Below the pieces are notes generated by a model, which saw only the letters and a list, made by a program, of their open reading frames with translations, searched no databases and had not been told where the DNA came from. From Parabacteroides sp. An277 (lineage in GTDB: Bacteria; Bacteroidota; Bacteroidia; Bacteroidales; Tannerellaceae), in assembly GCF_002159645.1 (NCBI RefSeq), contig NZ_NFJB01000001.1, positions 124,001-188,000 of the forward strand: 64,000 nt of DNA, written 5' to 3'. The translations under genes were made by a program, and so were the position numbers. Of this stretch, positions 18,024-26,235 are shown piece by piece (the stretch's first letter is position 1; each line of letters begins with the position of its first letter).

Positions 18024-18031
18024 CAAAGATA
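18024..18031 (-). promoter_or_regulatory. -7 box of the porin-SBP-helicase operon (near-leaderless)
   Basis: TATCTTTG on the minus strand ends only 6 bases before the porin ATG at 18017, so transcription should begin at or next to the start codon. The expected -33 region lies inside the kor terminator hairpin. Confidence 0.5.
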
Positions 18032-18065
18032 ACAAAAAGGCGTTTCTTACGGAACGAAACGCCTT
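18032..18065 (-). terminator. Rho-independent terminator of the kor operon
   Basis: A perfect 10-bp stem, AAGGCGTTTC with GAAACGCCTT (18037-18065), is followed on the minus strand by TTTTTG. It lies 26 bp after the korC stop. Confidence 0.85.
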
Positions 18066-18090
18066 ATCTTTATCATTTTTTGTGGAGAAA

Positions 18091-18633
18091 TCATACTTTC
18101 TGGATAATTTCCATACCTTTTTGAATGGCTGCTTCATTCATTGGAATCAAATTATGATGGCGTGCAGGTAAAGATTTCTTTAATCCTAATAATACGTTTT
18201 CCATCTTTACCATGGGAGCTACTTTCAATAAACCACCCAGAATTAGCATGTTGAATGATTTCGCGTTTTGCATTTCGGCAGCTGTATCCATCGCATCTAC
18301 TCGATAAACTTGAATATCGTTTCGTTTGATTTCGGAGTGAATGCCATATCCATCGTAAATCAAAATGCCGCCTGGTTTTATTTTACTTTCGAACTTGTCT
18401 AACGAGGGTTGATTCAATATGACGGCAATGTCATATTCATTCAAAATAGGCGAACTAATAGGATCATCACTTAGGATGACCGTCACATTAGCTGTTCCCC
18501 CGCGTTGCTCTGGTCCATAGGAGGGCATCCAAGTAACTTCTTTACCTTCCATTAATCCGGAGTAAGCCAATATTTTACCCATCGAAAGTACACCTTGACC
18601 TCCAAATCCGGCAATAATTATTTCATGTTTCAT
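18091..18633 (-). CDS. korC: 2-oxoacid:ferredoxin oxidoreductase gamma subunit
   Basis: A 180-residue subunit starting MKHEIIIAGFGGQGVLSMGK, the classic opening of the gamma subunit; an in-frame ATG at 18663 lies inside korB. TWMPSYGPEQRGGTA and ARHHNLIPMNEAAIQKG are family features. With korA, korB and korD it oxidatively decarboxylates a 2-oxoacid (2-oxoglutarate or a branched-chain one) to the CoA thioester, reducing ferredoxin. The substrate cannot be told from sequence alone; Bacteroides homologues are labelled either Kor or Vor. Last gene of the operon, followed by a strong terminator. Confidence 0.88.
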   Translation of the reverse strand: MKHEIIIAGFGGQGVLSMGKILAYSGLMEGKEVTWMPSYGPEQRGGTANVTVILSDDPISSPILNEYDIAVILNQPSLDKFESKIKPGGILIYDGYGIHSEIKRNDIQVYRVDAMDTAAEMQNAKSFNMLILGGLLKVAPMVKMENVLLGLKKSLPARHHNLIPMNEAAIQKGMEIIQKV

Positions 18634-18649
18634 TACTTCTACGTTGTTT

Positions 18650-19414
18650 TTAAGATTCCACATTCTTTAAATCGCCTAATGGATAGAAAGGGAACATATT
18701 TTCTTCCATCCATTGGTTGGCCTGTTCGGGCGACATTTTCCATCCCGAAGAGCAAGTTGATACAAACTCTACCACTGATGTGCCTTTTTGTGCCATCGAG
18801 TTTTCAAAAGCCTTCCGCAATGCTTTCTTCGCTTTTCGTACGGCAGCTGCGTTTTGTACGCTTTGGCGGGTCACATAACATGTTCCGTCGAGCTGAGCCA
18901 AAATATTTCCAATCTTAAGCGGGAAACCGTTCAGGGCTACGTCTCTTCCGTAAGGGCAGGTTGAAGTCTTCATGCCAATTAAGGTCGTAGGTGCCATTTG
19001 TCCACCTGTCATTCCATAAATCGCATTGTTGACGAATATGATGACGATATTTTCGCCTCGGTTGGCAGCATGGATGGTTTCGGCTGTTCCGATAGCGGCT
19101 AAGTCTCCATCACCTTGATAAGTAAATACCATTTTGTTTGGATTCAATCGTTTGATGGCTGTAGCCAAAGCAGGAGCACGTCCATGAGCTGCTTCTTCCC
19201 AATCAATATCTATATAATTATAGGCAAAGACGGCACAACCTACAGGTGAAACGCCGATAGTCTCTTCTTCCATACCCATATCGGCAATTACTTCGGCAAT
19301 TAATTTATGGATAACACCATGGCTACATCCTGGACAATAGTGCATGGCATTATCGTTCATCAACTTGGGCTTTTCATACACCAAGTTCTCTGGTTTTATA
19401 ATTTCATTTTCCAT
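18650..19414 (-). CDS. korB: 2-oxoacid:ferredoxin oxidoreductase beta subunit (TPP-binding)
   Basis: A 254-residue thiamine-pyrophosphate-binding subunit. MHYCPGCSHGVIHKLIAE is the typical N-terminal Cys motif; GDGDLAAIGTAETIHAANRG followed by VNNAIYGMTGGQ is the TPP/Mg2+ motif (GDG...NN). ACPYGRDVA-type variation reads TCPYGRDVALNGFP. It joins the gamma and alpha subunits to form the catalytic core. The alpha and beta genes are separated by a small membrane protein gene rather than being adjacent. Confidence 0.9.
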   Translation of the reverse strand: MENEIIKPENLVYEKPKLMNDNAMHYCPGCSHGVIHKLIAEVIADMGMEEETIGVSPVGCAVFAYNYIDIDWEEAAHGRAPALATAIKRLNPNKMVFTYQGDGDLAAIGTAETIHAANRGENIVIIFVNNAIYGMTGGQMAPTTLIGMKTSTCPYGRDVALNGFPLKIGNILAQLDGTCYVTRQSVQNAAAVRKAKKALRKAFENSMAQKGTSVVEFVSTCSSGWKMSPEQANQWMEENMFPFYPLGDLKNVES

Positions 19415-19426
19415 TTTCGAATGCTT

Positions 19427-19600
19427 TTAATTAAAATACCTGAGTACATATTGGATAAGACGAATCACAACCGCAATTCCTCCGAGGGTAAGCGTTATGC
19501 TACGGTCTACTGAACTAATGCAAAAGCATACCACAGTAGCTAATGCTAATAGCATAAATACCAACGTCATGATTTCGTCTGCTTTACTTCCGCGTCTCAT
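19427..19600 (-). CDS. 57-residue two-helix membrane protein inside the kor operon
   Basis: A short open frame sits exactly between korA (stop 19614) and korB (start 19414). It starts MRRGSKADEIMTLVFMLLA, has a hydrophobic helix (about residues 11-29, with VVCFC), a short turn SSVDRS, a second helix (ITLTLGGIAVVIRLIQYVL) and ends RYFN. The basic start and two helices suggest a hairpin in the inner membrane. 13-bp gaps on both sides and the same strand argue for a real gene. I do not recognise a named family; it might tether the oxidoreductase to the membrane, which is a guess. Confidence 0.65.
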   Translation of the reverse strand: MRRGSKADEIMTLVFMLLALATVVCFCISSVDRSITLTLGGIAVVIRLIQYVLRYFN

Positions 19601-19613
19601 TCTCTATGCTTGA

Positions 19614-20705
19614 TTATTTTGTCGGATTGATGATTAATCTCTTTAACGCATCCAATACCTCATCGGGAGTAAAGACAATTCCGCCTAAACGTCCGAAGTG
19701 TTCTACCTTCACGCGTCCTTCGACGGCCAATTGTACATCCTCTACCATTTGTCCCGCATTTAATTCGACTACGAGCATTCCTTTTACTTGGTATGCGTAT
19801 TGAGAAAGAATCTCGGAAGGGAAAGGCCAAAGCGTAATAGGACGCAACAATCCCAGCATGATACCTTCCGCACGAGCTATCTCGACGACTTTCTGGCAAA
19901 TGCGGGCAGATGAACCAAACGCCACCAACATATATTCCGCGTCTTCACAATGATATTCTTCGTAGCGTACCTCTTGAGCTTCGATATCTTTGTATTTGGC
20001 TTGGAAGCGTTCGTTGTTTACCTCCATAGCTGCTGGGTCAAGTTCGAGCGAGGTAATGACGTTGCGTTTCCGTCCTGCTTTCTTTCCGCGGGCAGCCCAT
20101 GGGCATTCCGCATCTACTTCGGCATCCGTACGGCGTGGGTGGAAAGGCGGAAGAATCACCTTTTCCATCATCTGTCCGATGATACCATCTGCTAAAATAA
20201 CAGCCGGATTCCGGTATTTGAAAGCCAATTCAAATCCTAAACCCACGAAGTCCGCCATCTCTTGCACCGAAGCAGGCGCTAAGGTAATCAAACGGTAGTC
20301 GCCATGGCCTCCTCCTTTCACCGTTTGGAAGTAATCCGCCTGGCTGGGCTGAATAGTACCTAATCCAGGACCACCCCGCATAACATTCACTACTACACAG
20401 GGCAGTTCGGCACCTGCCATATATGAGATGCCCTCTTGCATCAAACTCACGCCCGGACTCGACGAAGAAGTCATGACGCGTTTGCCTGTACCAGCTCCTC
20501 CGTATATCATATTGATAGCAGCCACTTCGCTTTCTGCTTGAAGTACTACCATACCGGTTGTTTCCCATGGCTTCTCGGCCATGAATGTTTCCAATACTTC
20601 TGATTGTGGTGTGATTGGGTAACCGAAGTATCCATCCACACCGTAACGAATGGCTGCGTGGGCAATCGCTTCGTTACCTTTCATTAGCTTTACTTCTTCT
20701 GCCAT
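19614..20705 (-). CDS. korA: 2-oxoacid:ferredoxin oxidoreductase alpha subunit
   Basis: A 363-residue alpha subunit. KGNEAIAHAAIRYGVDGYFGYPITPQSEVLE is the conserved pyrimidine-binding N-terminus, followed by SEVAAINMIYGGAGTGKRVMTSSSSPG and the MRGGPGLGTIQPSQADY region. The C-terminal transketolase-C domain runs from EYMLVAFGSSARI to the end. Single-protein family architecture (domains I and II) fits 2-oxoglutarate or branched-chain enzymes. It begins one base after the korD stop, so the operon order is korD-korA-small protein-korB-korC. Confidence 0.9.
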   Translation of the reverse strand: MAEEVKLMKGNEAIAHAAIRYGVDGYFGYPITPQSEVLETFMAEKPWETTGMVVLQAESEVAAINMIYGGAGTGKRVMTSSSSPGVSLMQEGISYMAGAELPCVVVNVMRGGPGLGTIQPSQADYFQTVKGGGHGDYRLITLAPASVQEMADFVGLGFELAFKYRNPAVILADGIIGQMMEKVILPPFHPRRTDAEVDAECPWAARGKKAGRKRNVITSLELDPAAMEVNNERFQAKYKDIEAQEVRYEEYHCEDAEYMLVAFGSSARICQKVVEIARAEGIMLGLLRPITLWPFPSEILSQYAYQVKGMLVVELNAGQMVEDVQLAVEGRVKVEHFGRLGGIVFTPDEVLDALKRLIINPTK

Positions 20706-20706
20706 A

Positions 20707-20937
20707 TCACTCTATTTTCATTTTATAAACTGTTAAACATCCATCCGGACAAACTAATCCGCAGCTTGCACAACCAATGCATGCGTCCGGAGACTTCATA
20801 TACACGTAATGATACCCTTTGTTGTTGACCTCCCTCGGGTGCAATTCCAATACATCTGAGGGGCAAGCCACCACACACAGGTTACAACCTTTGCAACGCT
20901 CTGTATTCACTACAACGGCGCCTCTAAATTTTGCCAT
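20707..20937 (-). CDS. korD: 4Fe-4S ferredoxin-type subunit of the 2-oxoacid oxidoreductase
   Basis: A 76-residue protein with two [4Fe-4S] motifs: CKGCNLCVVACP and CIGCASCGLVCP. It passes electrons from the TPP site to ferredoxin. First gene of the operon, with a -7 box about 67 bp upstream. Confidence 0.9.
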   Translation of the reverse strand: MAKFRGAVVVNTERCKGCNLCVVACPSDVLELHPREVNNKGYHYVYMKSPDACIGCASCGLVCPDGCLTVYKMKIE

Positions 20938-21003
20938 ATCTTTCTATTTAATGTAACACTTTTCTTTTCCATGTTTGCTTCCAATGATTCGTTTCGAATC
21001 TGC

Positions 21004-21011
21004 CAAAGGTA
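21004..21011 (-). promoter_or_regulatory. -7 box of the kor operon
   Basis: CAAAGGTA on the plus strand reads TACCTTTG on the minus strand, 66 bp before the korD start. The stretch from here to 21177 holds no other feature I can support. Confidence 0.55.
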
Positions 21012-21177
21012 GTAAAAATCTTTGGAAAACATACCCCTTCCGGCCTGTTTAATTATCTATATTTCTTCTATCCGCTGTATAATAGTGTGTTATGGGTAGG
21101 GAGAATCAGGCTTTTCCCTGCCTGATAAAATCGAAAGGATGCCGGAGAATAATTCGTAAACTGCTTGTCGATTCTAT

Positions 21178-21256
21178 AAATATCGTCGATATTTGTGTAA
21201 ATATCGACGATATTTATATATCTTTAGCTTAAAGATGCAAAAATATCGACGATACG
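21178..21256. repeat. 21-bp phased palindrome array between kor and V-ATPase operons
   Basis: Four dyads begin at 21180, 21201, 21222 and 21243, an exact 21-bp step. Three are ATATCG-W-CGATAT (the last is imperfect); the one at 21222 is a different word, CTTTAGCTTAAAG. It lies in the 530-bp gap between divergent operons, far from both start codons. No coding potential is seen in the rest of this gap. Confidence 0.75.
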
Positions 21257-21418
21257 TGAAGAATAGGTAGGCATAATCGGAAGTTTTCTTGCTTTATGCG
21301 GAGATTTTTCAAAGGGTTTTCTGCCGTATGGACCGGGACTGGAGCGGAAAGAAAGGGCGATATAAAATTTTTTTTGAATATTCTTTCAAATATGCTTAGC
21401 GCTATTCAAAAAAAGCAT

Positions 21419-21426
21419 TAACTTTG
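21419..21426 (+). promoter_or_regulatory. -7 box of the V-ATPase operon
   Basis: TAACTTTG fits TAnnTTTG and lies 41 bp before the subunit E start. A -33 TTTG is not evident. Confidence 0.45.
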
Positions 21427-21467
21427 GGGCATTCAAACCATGGAAATAATTATATACATTATATATT

Positions 21468-22058
21468 ATGGACACAAAAATTCAAGAGCTGACCGACAAG
21501 ATTTATAAGGAAGGCGTAGAAAAAGGTAACGAAGAAGCTGCTCGCATCATCGCGGACGCGGAATCGCGCCAGAAGGCACTGTTGGCGGAAGCAGAAGCGA
21601 AAGCCCAAGAAATCGTAGCAGCGGCTGAGAAGAAGGCGGCAGAACTGAAGAAAAACACGGAAGCTGAGTTGCGACTTTTTGCGGCTCAATCGGTGGAAGC
21701 GCTCAAGAGCGAAGTGGCAAACCTCATTACGGGAAAAGTCGTTTCAGACAATGTGAAGGCGGTTCTTACCGATGCAGCGTTTATGCAAAAGGTTATTTTG
21801 GCGTTAGTGAAAGGCTGGCAAGAAGCTGGTGGGTTGATTATTCAAACGGCTGATGCCGAAGCACTCCGTTCGTATTTCCTCTCGAATGCAAAAAGCTATT
21901 TGGACAAAGGATTGAAGATTGAACAGGTGAATGGCAAAAAGACCTCGTTTGCTATTCTCCCGGCCGACGGTTCGTACAAGGTTTCGTTTGGAGAAGAGGA
22001 ATTTGTTGAATTCTTTAAAGAGTTCTTGCGCCCGCAATTGGTAGAGGCTCTTTTCTAA
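21468..22058 (+). CDS. atpE: V-type ATPase subunit E
   Basis: A 196-residue peripheral-stalk subunit. The first 75 residues form a charged coiled coil (EGVEKGNEEAARIIADAESRQ onward), followed by a globular C-terminal half (LITGKVVSDNVKAV, FLRPQLVEALF), the usual layout of subunit E. It forms the stator that holds the A/B head still. First gene of a seven-gene operon, 12 bp before the DUF2764 gene. Confidence 0.85.
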   Translation: MDTKIQELTDKIYKEGVEKGNEEAARIIADAESRQKALLAEAEAKAQEIVAAAEKKAAELKKNTEAELRLFAAQSVEALKSEVANLITGKVVSDNVKAVLTDAAFMQKVILALVKGWQEAGGLIIQTADAEALRSYFLSNAKSYLDKGLKIEQVNGKKTSFAILPADGSYKVSFGEEEFVEFFKEFLRPQLVEALF

Positions 22059-22070
22059 ACGAGACGCGCT

Positions 22071-22949
22071 ATGAGTAAGTATTATTGCTTGATAGCAGGA
22101 CTTCCCAACATAGCCCTCGACGATAGCAAGCTTGCCTATACGGTATCTGGATTTAGGGAAGAATTGGATGGCATATTGACCAGGAAGGATAAGCGGTTCA
22201 TCGACCTCTTTTTCCTTAAATTTGATAATGCCAACTTGATTCAATTCCTGAAGAATCCGGAGGCGGAACCTGATGGGCGAGGAGTGATATCCTTAGGGGA
22301 TTATCGCGCTGCACTCAGGGCTTTGCGGGATGAAGAGGCGATACCGAAGGCAACGGAAAAACGTTTGCCCGCTTATGTGGTGGATTTCTTGAGACTTTAC
22401 CTACAGAGTGAAGAAAAAGGTGAAGCCATGGAAAGCGTTTCGTGGTATGATCGTTTGGCTGCCCTTTATTATGCGTATGCCATGAAGTGCGGAAATCAAT
22501 TTGTGGGCGATTGGTTCGAATTGAATTTAAACATTAATAATATGTTGGCGGCTATTACTTGCCGGAAGCATGGATTGGATAAGGCGGGTTATATCGTGGG
22601 CACGAATGAAGTGGCTAATGCGTTGCGGACATCCAATGCGCGCGATTTCGGATTGGGCGATACGGTGGAATATCTTCCAGACTTGCAACGAGTGGCAGAA
22701 GAAACCGACCTGATGGCTCGAGAGAAGAAAATAGATCTCTTGAAATGGGGATGGCTTGAAGAAAATACGTTCTTTAAGACATTCGATATTGAGAGTGTCT
22801 TTGCCTATATACTCAAACTGGAGATGATTGAACGCTGGGTAACTTTGGACAAGACGACTGGCGAAAAAACTTTCCGCGAAATAGTGGGCGCCATGAAGAA
22901 GGGGAGCGAGAATGCCCTGGATGAATTTAAAAGAAATAATGAAAGATAA
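22071..22949 (+). CDS. DUF2764 protein, V-ATPase operon member (subunit C-like)
   Basis: A 292-residue protein of the DUF2764 family, found between subunits E and A in Bacteroidetes and spirochaete V-ATPase operons. MSKYYCLIAGLPNIALDD is the typical start. The body is helix-rich (WYDRLAALYYAYAMKCGNQFVGDWFELNLNINNMLAAITCR), a pattern that recalls subunit C/d, the funnel linking the central stalk to the K ring. The position where subunit C is expected, with no other C subunit in the operon, supports that role; it is inference. It is 5 bp before subunit A. Confidence 0.8.
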   Translation: MSKYYCLIAGLPNIALDDSKLAYTVSGFREELDGILTRKDKRFIDLFFLKFDNANLIQFLKNPEAEPDGRGVISLGDYRAALRALRDEEAIPKATEKRLPAYVVDFLRLYLQSEEKGEAMESVSWYDRLAALYYAYAMKCGNQFVGDWFELNLNINNMLAAITCRKHGLDKAGYIVGTNEVANALRTSNARDFGLGDTVEYLPDLQRVAEETDLMAREKKIDLLKWGWLEENTFFKTFDIESVFAYILKLEMIERWVTLDKTTGEKTFREIVGAMKKGSENALDEFKRNNER

Positions 22950-22954
22950 ATAAT

Positions 22955-24709
22955 ATGGCTACAAAAGGAATTGTAAGAGGAATTGTATCCAATCTGGTAA
23001 CAGTAGAGGTTGATGGACCGGTTTCCCAGAATGAAATCTGTTACATTTCTGTGGGGGGCGTCCGGTTGATGTCGGAGGTCATCAAAGTAATAGGAAAGAA
23101 TGCCTATGTGCAGGTATTCGAGAGTACACGTGGTATGCGTGTAGGAGATACAGCCGAGTTTCAGGGACATATGTTGGAAGTAACGTTGGGTCCAGGTATG
23201 TTGTCACGTAATTACGACGGTTTGCAAAACGATTTGGATAAAATGCAAGGCGTGTTCTTGAAGCGTGGCGAATATACTTATCCTTTGGACGAGAATAAGA
23301 AATGGCCTTTTAAACCGTTGGCTCAAGTGGGAGACACGGTAGAAGCCGGCTCTTGGTTAGGTGAGGTAGACGAGAACTCTCAACCCCATAAGATTATGGT
23401 GCCTTTTACCTTCGAAGGAACTTATACCATCAAGAGCGTTGCCCCAGAAGGTGAATATACCATTCATGATACGATGGCCGTACTTTCGGATGCGAAGGGT
23501 GAGGAGGTAAAGGTCACCATGGTACAGAAATGGCCGGTAAAGAAAGCCATTACGTGCTATAAAGAGAAGCCGCGTCCTTTCAAGCTCTTGGAGACAGGTG
23601 TCCGTACGATTGATACTGTGAATCCTATTGTAGAAGGTGGTACGGGATTTATTCCTGGCCCGTTTGGAACGGGTAAGACGGTGCTCCAACATGCGATCTC
23701 TAAACAGGCGGAGGCTGATATTGTGATCATCGCAGCGTGTGGTGAGCGTGCAAACGAGGTGGTAGAAATCTTTACAGAGTTCCCCGAATTAGTCGACCCG
23801 CATACCGGACGTAAGTTGATGGAACGTACCATTATCATTGCCAATACTTCGAACATGCCGGTGGCTGCGCGTGAAGCTTCGGTATATACGGCTATGACTA
23901 TTGCGGAATACTACCGGAGTATGGGGTTGAAGGTATTGTTGATGGCAGACTCAACATCCCGTTGGGCACAGGCTTTGCGTGAGATGTCCAATCGCTTGGA
24001 AGAGCTTCCTGGACCAGATGCTTTCCCAATGGATTTGTCGGCTATCATCGCGAATTTCTATGCACGTGCCGGATATGTTGTATTAAATAATGGTAAGACA
24101 GGTTCTGTTACGTTTATCGGTACCGTATCTCCGGCTGGTGGTAACTTGAAGGAGCCGGTGACGGAGAACACCAAGAAGGTGGCTCGTTGTTTCTATGCCT
24201 TGGAACAGGAACGTGCGGATAGGAAACGCTATCCGGCAGTCAACCCGATCGATAGTTATTCGAAATATTTGGAATATCCGGAATTCCAGGAATACATAGC
24301 TAAGCATATCTCTCCGACTTGGATTGATAAGGTAAATGAAATCAAGACACGTATGCTTCGCGGTAAGGAGATTTCGGAGCAAATCAATATTTTGGGTGAT
24401 GATGGCGTGCCGGTAGATTACCATGTTACGTTCTGGAAGTCTGAACTTATTGACTTTGTTATCTTGCAGCAGGATGCGTTCGACCCGATTGATGCCGTAA
24501 CGCCATTGGTTCGTCAGGAGTTCATGTTGGATAAAGTCATCGCTATTTGCCGCGCCGACTTTCAATTTGAGACTTTCCTTGAGGTAATGGATTATTTCAA
24601 GAAAGTCATCAATATCTTCAAGCAGATGAACTATTCGGAATATGAAAGCGAACAGTTCAAGAAATTCAACGAAGAGTTGGATGCTTTGTTAAAAGAAAGA
24701 ATGAAATAA
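22955..24709 (+). CDS. atpA: V-type ATPase catalytic subunit A
   Basis: A 584-residue catalytic subunit. The N-terminal barrel starts GIVRGIVSNLVTVEVDGPV; the A-type insertion follows (about residues 110-190); the P-loop GPFGTGKTVLQH is near residue 235; and the ADSTSRWAQALREMSNRLEELPG stretch is the classic nucleotide-binding signature. It hydrolyses or makes ATP at its interface with subunit B. Length is normal for the family. Confidence 0.95.
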   Translation: MATKGIVRGIVSNLVTVEVDGPVSQNEICYISVGGVRLMSEVIKVIGKNAYVQVFESTRGMRVGDTAEFQGHMLEVTLGPGMLSRNYDGLQNDLDKMQGVFLKRGEYTYPLDENKKWPFKPLAQVGDTVEAGSWLGEVDENSQPHKIMVPFTFEGTYTIKSVAPEGEYTIHDTMAVLSDAKGEEVKVTMVQKWPVKKAITCYKEKPRPFKLLETGVRTIDTVNPIVEGGTGFIPGPFGTGKTVLQHAISKQAEADIVIIAACGERANEVVEIFTEFPELVDPHTGRKLMERTIIIANTSNMPVAAREASVYTAMTIAEYYRSMGLKVLLMADSTSRWAQALREMSNRLEELPGPDAFPMDLSAIIANFYARAGYVVLNNGKTGSVTFIGTVSPAGGNLKEPVTENTKKVARCFYALEQERADRKRYPAVNPIDSYSKYLEYPEFQEYIAKHISPTWIDKVNEIKTRMLRGKEISEQINILGDDGVPVDYHVTFWKSELIDFVILQQDAFDPIDAVTPLVRQEFMLDKVIAICRADFQFETFLEVMDYFKKVINIFKQMNYSEYESEQFKKFNEELDALLKERMK

Positions 24710-24722
24710 ATAGATAATCAGT

Positions 24723-26042
24723 ATGGCAACAAAAGCATTTCAAAAGATATATACAAAGATTACCCAGATTACGAAGGCGACCTGTTCGTTGAAAGCGACG
24801 GGTGTTGGGTATGACGAGTTGGCTTCGGTAGATGGCAAGTTGGCTCAGGTGGTAAAGATTATCGGCGATGAAGTAACGCTACAAGTATTCTCAGGAACGG
24901 AGGGTATTCGCACGAATGCCGAGGTCGTGTTCATGGGAAAGGCTCCTTCGCTTAAGGTGGGCGATCAGTTGGCAGGCCGTTTCTTTAATGCATATGGCGA
25001 GCCGATTGATGGTGGTCCTATTCCGGAAGGACGTGAAGTGGAAATTGGCGGACCTTCGGTGAATCCGGTGCGTCGTAAACAACCTTCTGAATTGATTGCG
25101 ACTGGTATTGCGGGCATTGACCTGAACAATACGTTGGTAACGGGACAGAAGATTCCGTTCTTTGCTGATCCAGACCAGCCTTTCAACCAAGTTATGGCAT
25201 TGGTGGCCATGCGTGCGCAGTCGGATAAAATCATCTTGGGCGGCATGGGTATGACGAATGATGATTATCTTTTTTTCAAGAATACATTTAGTAATGCCGG
25301 GGCATTGGACCGTATCGTGAGTTTCATCAATACCACCGAGGATCCGTCTGTAGAGCGTATCTTGATTCCAGACATGGCACTTTGCGCCGCCGAATATTTT
25401 GCAGTCGAGAAACATGAGAAGGTATTAGTGTTGTTGACGGATATGACGAACTACGCTGACGCTTTGGCCATCGTTTCAAACCGTATGGATCAGATTCCTT
25501 CGAAAGACTCGATGCCGGGTTCGTTGTATTCCGATTTGGCAAAGATTTACGAGAAGGCGGTACAGTTCCCGGATGGCGGTTCTATCACGATTATCGCGGT
25601 AACTACGCTTTCGGGTGGCGATATTACGCACGCTGTGCCGGATAACACGGGATACATCACGGAAGGCCAGCTCTACTTGCGCCGCGATAGCGATGTGGGT
25701 AAGGTCATCGTCGACCCGTTCCGCAGTTTGTCTCGTCTGAAACAATTGGTGACTGGAAAGAAGACGCGCGAAGATCATCCGCAAGTGATGAATGCTGCCG
25801 TTCGTCTGTATGCTGATGCGGCAAATGCCAAGACGAAGATGGAGAATGGTTTTGACCTGACCGACTACGATAACCGTGCGTTGGCCTTTGCGAAGGATTA
25901 CTCTTCGAAACTTTTGGCTATTGACGTGAATTTGGATACGACCGAGATGCTCGATGTAACGTGGGGCTTGTTTGGTAAGTACTTTAGCCCGGCCGAGGTG
26001 AACATCAAGCAGAATCTGGTCGATAAGTATTGGAAGAAATAA
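24723..26042 (+). CDS. atpB: V-type ATPase regulatory subunit B
   Basis: A 439-residue non-catalytic head subunit. It lacks a P-loop lysine, has the typical GPSVNPVRRKQPSELIATGIAG, the VLLTDMTNYADALAIVSNRMDQIPS signature, and YSDLAKIYEKAV. It pairs with subunit A in the A3B3 head. The next gene follows only after a 193-bp gap occupied by a repeat array. Confidence 0.94.
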   Translation: MATKAFQKIYTKITQITKATCSLKATGVGYDELASVDGKLAQVVKIIGDEVTLQVFSGTEGIRTNAEVVFMGKAPSLKVGDQLAGRFFNAYGEPIDGGPIPEGREVEIGGPSVNPVRRKQPSELIATGIAGIDLNNTLVTGQKIPFFADPDQPFNQVMALVAMRAQSDKIILGGMGMTNDDYLFFKNTFSNAGALDRIVSFINTTEDPSVERILIPDMALCAAEYFAVEKHEKVLVLLTDMTNYADALAIVSNRMDQIPSKDSMPGSLYSDLAKIYEKAVQFPDGGSITIIAVTTLSGGDITHAVPDNTGYITEGQLYLRRDSDVGKVIVDPFRSLSRLKQLVTGKKTREDHPQVMNAAVRLYADAANAKTKMENGFDLTDYDNRALAFAKDYSSKLLAIDVNLDTTEMLDVTWGLFGKYFSPAEVNIKQNLVDKYWKK

Positions 26043-26062
26043 TAGGCTTATGGAATACGGAA

Positions 26063-26190
26063 ATTTCCAAAGTTTGGAATCGAGATTACCAAATATTGGT
26101 ACTGATATTACCAAAGTATGGAAGTGATGCTCCCAAAGCGTGGTAATGAGACTCCCATAGGTTGGTATTGAGATTACTAAAGGAAGGAAA
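26063..26190. repeat. 22-bp phased palindrome array inside the V-ATPase operon (6 units)
   Basis: Motifs close to CCAAANNTTGG start at 26067, 26089, 26111, 26133, 26155 and 26177, an exact 22-bp step. The 11-base spacers are AT-rich and related (for example AATCGAGATTA). The array fills most of the gap between the subunit B and subunit D genes, so it would be transcribed with the operon. Confidence 0.85.
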
Positions 26191-26235
26191 TTGTCTGGTA
26201 TAGCAAACCTGTTAATCATTAGCAAGATAAATATT

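Noticed and set aside
18018-18137. Longer N-terminus for the porin
   Set aside because: It would start within korC and run through the terminator and promoter; the signal peptide begins at 18017.
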